Origin: Patescibacteria group bacterium | Lineage (GTDB): Bacteria; Patescibacteriota; Gracilibacteria; UBA1369; PNNO01 | Reading direction: 5' to 3' | Length of the DNA stretch: 7,220 nt | Assembly: GCA_018821175.1 (NCBI GenBank) | Contig: JAHJMX010000026.1 | Span: forward strand, 1 to 7,220 | Shown here: one piece after another, positions 6,401 to 7,220 of the stretch | How the letters are laid out: every line of letters begins with the position of its first letter | Numbering within the stretch: the first letter of the stretch is position 1 | Position numbers and translations under genes: made by a program | The notes under the pieces: generated by a model | Seen by the model: the letters and a program-made list of their open reading frames with translations, nothing else | What the model was told of the DNA's origin: nothing | Databases searched by the model: none

Positions 6401-7220
6401 ATGAAAATTTATACGGCAGCTATTGAAGGGTTAAGTTTAACTTTGACTCGCGTTGAAGCTGATATTTTACGTGGACTCCCAGCCTTTACGATTGTTGGGC
6501 TTGGGGGCACTTCTATTAAAGAAGCACGTGATCGTATTCGGTCAGCACTTAAAAACAGTGGATTTCTTTTCCCTTTGCAGAAGAAAATTATTAATCTTTC
6601 TCCGGCTGATGTTAAAAAACAGGGGAGTTTATTTGATTTGCCAATTGCTTTGAGTATTTTGGCATCATCTGGGCAAATTAATTTATCTGGTGACAAGGTG
6701 ATTTTTTGTGCAGGAGAGTTGATGCTTAGTGGGAAATTACGTAAAATTCCAGGAACTTTGCCGATTTCACAGTTTGCTAAAAAACATGGATTTAAGGAGA
6801 TTTTTGTTCCATATTCAAATCGGGATGAGGCCGCTTTGGTTGGCGGAATCGATGTTTATCCAGTGAAGTATTTAAAAGATATAATTGCTCATATCGAAGG
6901 CAAAGAATTGATCGAAAAACATATAGTGAATGACTTCAAGCCAGCAAAGAATATTGGATTAATTGATTTCGCGCATATTAGTGGACAAAAAATCCCGAAA
7001 CGAGCACTTGAAATTGCAGCAGCTGGACGCCATCATGTGCTACTTGTTGGCCCTCCAGGGACAGGGAAAACCATGCTTGCGAAGGCTTATCCTGGGATTG
7101 TGCCTGATCTCACGAAAGAAGATTCTATGGATGTTAGTTCGATTTATTCCGTGAATAACCATAGACATAATTTAATTATTCCGATTACAAATCAACCATT
7201 TAGGCATGTTCATCATTCAA
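6401..7220 (+). CDS. comM: ComM/YifB family Mg-chelatase-like AAA+ ATPase (N-terminal part, cut by window edge)
   Basis: The first 273 codons are present and the frame is open to the window end; family members are about 500 residues. ComM is a hexameric AAA+ helicase that promotes branch migration during recombination of incoming DNA in natural transformation. The N-terminal Lon/S5-like (ChlI) domain carries LPAFTIVGLGGTSIKEARDR (26-45), IRSALKNSGFLFP (46-58), NLSPADVKKQGSLFDLPIAL (65-84) and GELMLSGKLRKIPG (105-118). The AAA+ module begins at ISGQKIPKRALEIAAAG (193-209), with Walker A GPPGTGKT (217-224). The motif usually written RPFRxPHH appears here as QPFRHVHH (265-272), lacking the first Arg and the Pro. 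The ATG at 6401 gives the standard family N-terminus (MKIYTAAIEGL); the ATG at 6391 is out of frame. It is preceded by yraN and the PEGA-like gene on the same strand. No Shine-Dalgarno precedes it. Confidence 0.94.
   Translation, partial: MKIYTAAIEGLSLTLTRVEADILRGLPAFTIVGLGGTSIKEARDRIRSALKNSGFLFPLQKKIINLSPADVKKQGSLFDLPIALSILASSGQINLSGDKVIFCAGELMLSGKLRKIPGTLPISQFAKKHGFKEIFVPYSNRDEAALVGGIDVYPVKYLKDIIAHIEGKELIEKHIVNDFKPAKNIGLIDFAHISGQKIPKRALEIAAAGRHHVLLVGPPGTGKTMLAKAYPGIVPDLTKEDSMDVSSIYSVNNHRHNLIIPITNQPFRHVHHS

Noticed and set aside
6409..7154. Short open frames on both strands (6409-6696 minus, 6453-6653 plus, 6963-7154 plus)
   Set aside because: All overlap the comM frame, which has family motifs throughout.
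1..7220. Recoding of TGA to glycine, as in Gracilibacteria and Absconditabacteria
   Set aside because: No in-frame TGA is seen in any of the seven genes, whose glycines are all encoded by GGN; standard code explains everything. Absence of TGA stops in only five genes is not evidence for recoding.

Overview
The window is an AT-rich stretch of a bacterial chromosome carrying seven protein genes. Five are complete and two run off the window edges. I see no rRNA, tRNA, CRISPR array, insertion sequence or phage gene. A DUF4012 membrane protein, a PEGA-like membrane-anchored protein and housekeeping genes, all compactly spaced, suggest a member of the Candidate Phyla Radiation (Patescibacteria), possibly of the Gracilibacteria/Peregrinibacteria group. 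This placement is inference from gene content and style; no 16S gene or other decisive marker is present. The five visible stop codons are TAA (four) and TAG (one). I found no in-frame TGA in any gene, so the standard bacterial code fits and nothing shows TGA being read as glycine.

Left part (1-2371, minus strand): lysS, a class II lysyl-tRNA synthetase, is followed after a 23-base gap by the N-terminal 275 codons of a DUF4012 membrane protein that continues beyond base 1. Middle (2372-3056): a divergent intergenic region holds a near-consensus extended -10 promoter facing right. It drives a 172-residue cytosolic protein of unknown function with a very basic tail. This gene converges on dnaB (3094-4458, minus), the replicative helicase; the 37-base gap between them holds an imperfect hairpin.

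Right part (4590-7220, plus strand): a second divergent intergenic region separates dnaB from a three-gene rightward set. These are yraN (UPF0102, nuclease-fold), a membrane-anchored protein with a PEGA-like domain and a beta-propeller-like region, and the first 273 codons of comM/yifB (Mg-chelatase-like AAA+ ATPase). yraN and comM are neighbours in other bacteria and link to DNA uptake and recombination. The membrane protein between them is the unusual member.

Functionally the window mixes translation (LysRS), replication (DnaB), DNA processing or transformation (YraN, ComM) and envelope proteins of unknown role. A recurring feature is that none of the seven start codons has a recognisable Shine-Dalgarno sequence; leaders are A/T-rich. 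I do not see a clearly novel multi-gene system. The best leads are the membrane protein between yraN and comM, the orphan 172-residue gene with its strong promoter, and the missing Shine-Dalgarno signals.
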